From NCBI GenBank assembly GCA_023458355.1, contig JAEWZS010000259.1, positions 1-8,228 of the forward strand: a stretch of DNA of 8,228 nucleotides, read 5' to 3'. This document shows positions 6,154-8,228 of this stretch, piece after piece. Source of the stretch: Bacillota bacterium (lineage in GTDB: Bacteria; Bacillota; Clostridia; Christensenellales; CAG-138). The notes beneath the pieces were generated by a model. That model was not told the origin of the DNA, did no database searches, and saw only the letters and a list, made by a program, of their open reading frames with translations. Both the position numbers and the translations under genes were made by a program. The first letter of the stretch is position 1. Every line of letters starts with the position of its first letter.

Positions 6154-7188
6154 ATGTTCAATCAGGACGATTGGAGATTTTCGCGGTCGTATCAGCGTAG
6201 TGTGGATCTGTTGAAGGGTTCCATAGATCTTCACGTACACGCAGGTCCCCACTTGGTCAGCAGCCCCCGCAGGGTAAACCCCATGCAGGCGGCTATTGAA
6301 GCACGGGATGCAGGTATGCGTGCTATTGCCTATATGGATGTATTTAATTGGAGCGTAGGTACCGCCTGGATTGTTAATGAAACCCTTCCGGATTTCACAA
6401 CATTCGGCGGTATTATTTTAAATACCGTGTTTGGCGGCATGAACCCAAGGGCAGTGAAAACGGCAATCTATTACGGCTCGTGCGCACGTTATGTGTCCTT
6501 CGGCGCACATTCCACCAAGTACCAGGCAACGGTGGAGGGAAGATACGTGGATGGCGTATGGAAGAGGTTGGTGGATCTATATCCCGAGTTTGAAGCCGAA
6601 GAGGTTTCCCGCTGCATCGAGATACCGCTCGATAAACCGGACAAGCATTTGGCTGAAATCCTAAAGCTCATCGCGGATAATCCCCATATTTATATGGTCA
6701 GCGGCCATATAAGCAACGAAGAAGCGTTGCGCCTTTGCGACTATGCCGAGGAGTACGGCATCAAGAAGGTTCTTATTTCCAATGCGGTTACGGAGCACTT
6801 GAGCGAAAAGCAAATGGAGTATGCCATTAAAAAGGGTGCAAAGCTAGAAAAATGCCTTGCTGAGCATACACATACCGGATCCATCCCTAAAACCCATTAT
6901 TATGTGGAGCCCGAATATCGCGCATTTGACGAAGGTCAGTCCGGCGCACCCCAAGGTGGTGTTTACGGTGCGGCAACCCAGATGCGCAAATTCGGTGTGG
7001 AGAACTTCATCATTGGCACAGACTTTGGCGTATATACGCTGCCCACTCCGACCGAAGGTTTTCGGGAGTGGATTGCCTGCCTGATGGATAGTGGTTGGAC
7101 AGACGCTGAAATTCGCACGGTAATCACAATCAATCCTGCATGGATGGCCGGTGTGGATCTCAACGAGCCCGGAAAGGAAGACCAATGA
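6154..7188 (+). CDS. DUF6282 family protein, amidohydrolase-superfamily-like metal-dependent hydrolase
   Basis: A 344-residue cytosolic protein. The amidohydrolase strand-1 signature IDLHVHAGP (24-32) supplies H27 and H29, followed by R39/R40 and NP. The middle contains GGIILNTVFGGMNPRAV (85-101), then SGHIS with H185 (181-187), and GTDFG with D290 (288-292), the expected terminal metal-ligand aspartate. From memory the layout (DLHVHAGP, a LN-x-GG-NP block, a GH block and the GTD block) matches DUF6282, a family of unknown substrate often found beside organic-acid transporters. Where I recall the family having a HP pair after strand 6, this protein reads ISNA (208-211), with H215 four residues later. 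It is the first gene of the rightward operon and overlaps the next by ATGA. The likely role is hydrolysis of an imported amide, lactone or ring compound, or decarboxylation, which some superfamily members perform. Confidence 0.82.
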   Translation: MFNQDDWRFSRSYQRSVDLLKGSIDLHVHAGPHLVSSPRRVNPMQAAIEARDAGMRAIAYMDVFNWSVGTAWIVNETLPDFTTFGGIILNTVFGGMNPRAVKTAIYYGSCARYVSFGAHSTKYQATVEGRYVDGVWKRLVDLYPEFEAEEVSRCIEIPLDKPDKHLAEILKLIADNPHIYMVSGHISNEEALRLCDYAEEYGIKKVLISNAVTEHLSEKQMEYAIKKGAKLEKCLAEHTHTGSIPKTHYYVEPEYRAFDEGQSGAPQGGVYGAATQMRKFGVENFIIGTDFGVYTLPTPTEGFREWIACLMDSGWTDAEIRTVITINPAWMAGVDLNEPGKEDQ

Positions 7189-7655
7189 AACGCATTCGAA
7201 TGACATTTGTGGAGGAGGGCGTTTCTGCCATTGCAGAACTTCTTGAGGATAAGGCACCCAAGACTGCTGAGATGATTTGGGAGCTCTTAGAAAATCCCCT
7301 TGAAAACCATGCCATTCACGCAATGTTCACAGGACGCGAGCTGAGCTTTGGGGTACCGGAAACCCGCTTAAGCCAAGAAAAGGCATTTTCGCTGCCTCCG
7401 GAAAACCAGACGATGTTTCCCATTCCGGGCGACCTTGTGTGGAACGCCTATCTACCGTACCAGTGGCAGGGTACACCCAATGCCGTGTATGACTTTGGCA
7501 TATTCTACGGCCGTGAGTGCCGCATTCTTTTGCCCACGGGGTGGCGTCCGAGCAACCGCTTTGGACAGATCGTAGAAAATCTCGATGCCTTTGCTACGGT
7601 TTGTGCCCGTGTGCAAAGAGAGGGCGTTAAGCTTATACGGCTTGAACGCGCCTAA
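7185..7655 (+). CDS. DUF3830 family protein (cyclophilin-like fold)
   Basis: A 156-residue protein starting at ATG 7185, which overlaps the TGA of the previous gene (ATGA at 7185-7188) and has GGAAAGGAAG at 7171-7180 as its ribosome binding site. An in-frame ATG at 7140 lies inside the upstream gene, has no ribosome binding site and is rejected. Features that I recall from DUF3830 are the N-terminal beta strand KRIRMTF, LLEDKAPKTAEMIWELL (19-35), a conserved HAIHAMFTGRE (42-52), PENQTMFPIPGDLVW (72-86), FGIFYG (104-109) and the C-terminal helix with LDAFA (133-137). The family is assigned a cyclophilin-like barrel but has no known activity; it recurs beside hydrolases and transporters in catabolic clusters. 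Translational coupling to the amidohydrolase-like protein suggests equimolar production, perhaps as a subunit or a partner enzyme on the same substrate. Confidence 0.85.
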   Translation: MKRIRMTFVEEGVSAIAELLEDKAPKTAEMIWELLENPLENHAIHAMFTGRELSFGVPETRLSQEKAFSLPPENQTMFPIPGDLVWNAYLPYQWQGTPNAVYDFGIFYGRECRILLPTGWRPSNRFGQIVENLDAFATVCARVQREGVKLIRLERA

Positions 7656-7724
7656 GTAAGACTTTTTCTGCCGAATCGGCACCTAATTAGCGATGTCGGC
7701 GGAGAGTATAAAACAAAGTATTTT

Positions 7725-7730
7725 GGAGGT
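7725..7730 (+). promoter_or_regulatory. Ribosome binding site of the TTT substrate-binding protein gene
   Basis: GGAGGT lies 6 nt before ATG 7737 and decides the start of a gene whose 3' end is outside the window. Confidence 0.8.
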
Positions 7731-7736
7731 AAGAAA

Positions 7737-8228
7737 ATGAAGAAGTGGTTATCCCTTTCGCTTGCGGCAATGCTAGTTTTGAGTCTATCCGCATGCGCAG
7801 CCACACCGGCAGCTCCCGATACTTCAGCCTCTGTAGAACCCACCGCTGAGGTGACAGCCACCGAAGCACCGGCACCTGTCGGTGTAGAGTTCCCCAAAGA
7901 GCGTGCCATTAAAATCGTGGTTCCCTACGCAGCAGGCGGCGGTGTGGATATTTCTGCCCGACTGCTGTCGAGCAACGCCATCGAAACCTTGGATCAGCGA
8001 ATTGATGTGGTCTGCATGGATGGCGCAAATGGTCAGGAAGGCATTCAGTTTGTGTACAACCAGCCTTCCGATGGTTATACCCTCCTGGCTACCGATTACG
8101 GCCCCTTCATTTCTCCTGTGCTGCAGGGTGAGGTGGATACGTACACGCTCGATGAATGGGTACCCATCATCGATATAAACGATGTAACCCCCGTATTCTT
8201 CGTTAAGGGCGATAGCCCCTATCAAACC
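7737..8228 (+). CDS. Tripartite tricarboxylate transporter (TTT/Bug family) substrate-binding lipoprotein, N-terminal part
   Basis: The frame stays open for 164 codons to the right edge. Residues 1-20 are a lipoprotein signal (basic MKK, hydrophobic core, lipobox LSAC with Cys20), so the mature protein should be lipid-anchored outside the cytoplasmic membrane, as expected for a Gram-positive. Residues 21-50 are a low-complexity linker rich in Ala, Thr, Pro and Glu. The binding domain begins at about 52 with IKIVVPYAAGGGVDISARL (58-76), the N-terminal hallmark of Bug/TctC proteins, followed by GANGQEGI (96-103) and PSDGYTLLA (110-118). Bug proteins bind carboxylates, using the loop after VVPYAAGGG, and hand them to the TctA/TctB membrane subunits. 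Those are not in the window and should follow to the right. The gene starts 81 nt after DUF3830 without a clear terminator, so it belongs to the same operon and suggests the pathway substrate is a carboxylated compound. Confidence 0.93.
   Translation, partial: MKKWLSLSLAAMLVLSLSACAATPAAPDTSASVEPTAEVTATEAPAPVGVEFPKERAIKIVVPYAAGGGVDISARLLSSNAIETLDQRIDVVCMDGANGQEGIQFVYNQPSDGYTLLATDYGPFISPVLQGEVDTYTLDEWVPIIDINDVTPVFFVKGDSPYQT

Noticed and set aside
7140..7142. ATG at 7140 as the start of the DUF3830 gene
   Set aside because: It would add 15 residues unlike the family and lacks a ribosome binding site; ATG 7185 has GGAAAGGAAG upstream and the typical N-terminus.
7669..7681. TGCCG-AAT-CGGCA hairpin between DUF3830 and the substrate-binding gene as a terminator
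   Set aside because: The stem is only 5 bp with a 3-nt loop, and the T-run lies before it rather than after it, so it would not terminate rightward transcription.

Overview
The window looks like a chromosomal stretch of an anaerobic, low-to-mid-GC Firmicute (Clostridia/Eubacteriales-like). The reasons are strong GGAGG-type ribosome binding sites, sigmaA-type promoters, a gene resembling the DUF5692 membrane family, and a Clostridia-style FAD/2Fe-2S reductase. I cannot name the species. There are nine protein-coding genes, two of them cut by the window edges. I see no RNA genes, insertion sequences or CRISPR arrays.

Left block (2-2123, plus strand): the 3' part of an FAD/NAD(P)H/2Fe-2S oxidoreductase is followed after 24 nt by a polytopic membrane protein of the DUF5692 type. 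The pair ends at a bidirectional hairpin terminator (2092-2123). The arrangement suggests a soluble electron-transfer flavoprotein co-expressed with a membrane partner of unknown role.

Middle block (2253-4076, minus strand): a CPBP (CAAX/Rce1-like) membrane protease and an APH-fold small-molecule kinase, each apparently with its own promoter. The protease gene is strikingly AT-rich compared with both flanks and looks like a separately acquired accessory gene.

Right block (4214-8228): a divergently arranged, probably catabolic locus. Leftward run an FCD-type GntR regulator and an MBL-fold hydrolase. Rightward run a DUF6282 amidohydrolase-like protein, a translationally coupled DUF3830 cyclophilin-like protein, and the start of a lipoprotein substrate-binding protein of the tripartite tricarboxylate transporter (TTT/Bug) family. 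The 387-bp divergent intergenic region carries a consensus TTGACA-16-TATAAT promoter. Immediately downstream of it lies a tandem 11-bp repeat containing TGTATACA, which looks like the operator for the GntR protein.

The most interesting element is this right-hand locus. It reads as an inducible uptake-and-hydrolysis system for an unidentified carboxylated compound, built from two enzyme families of unknown function, and the MBL enzyme and possibly the amidohydrolase show substitutions at metal-ligand positions. The transporter membrane subunits (TctA/TctB) would be expected just beyond the right edge.
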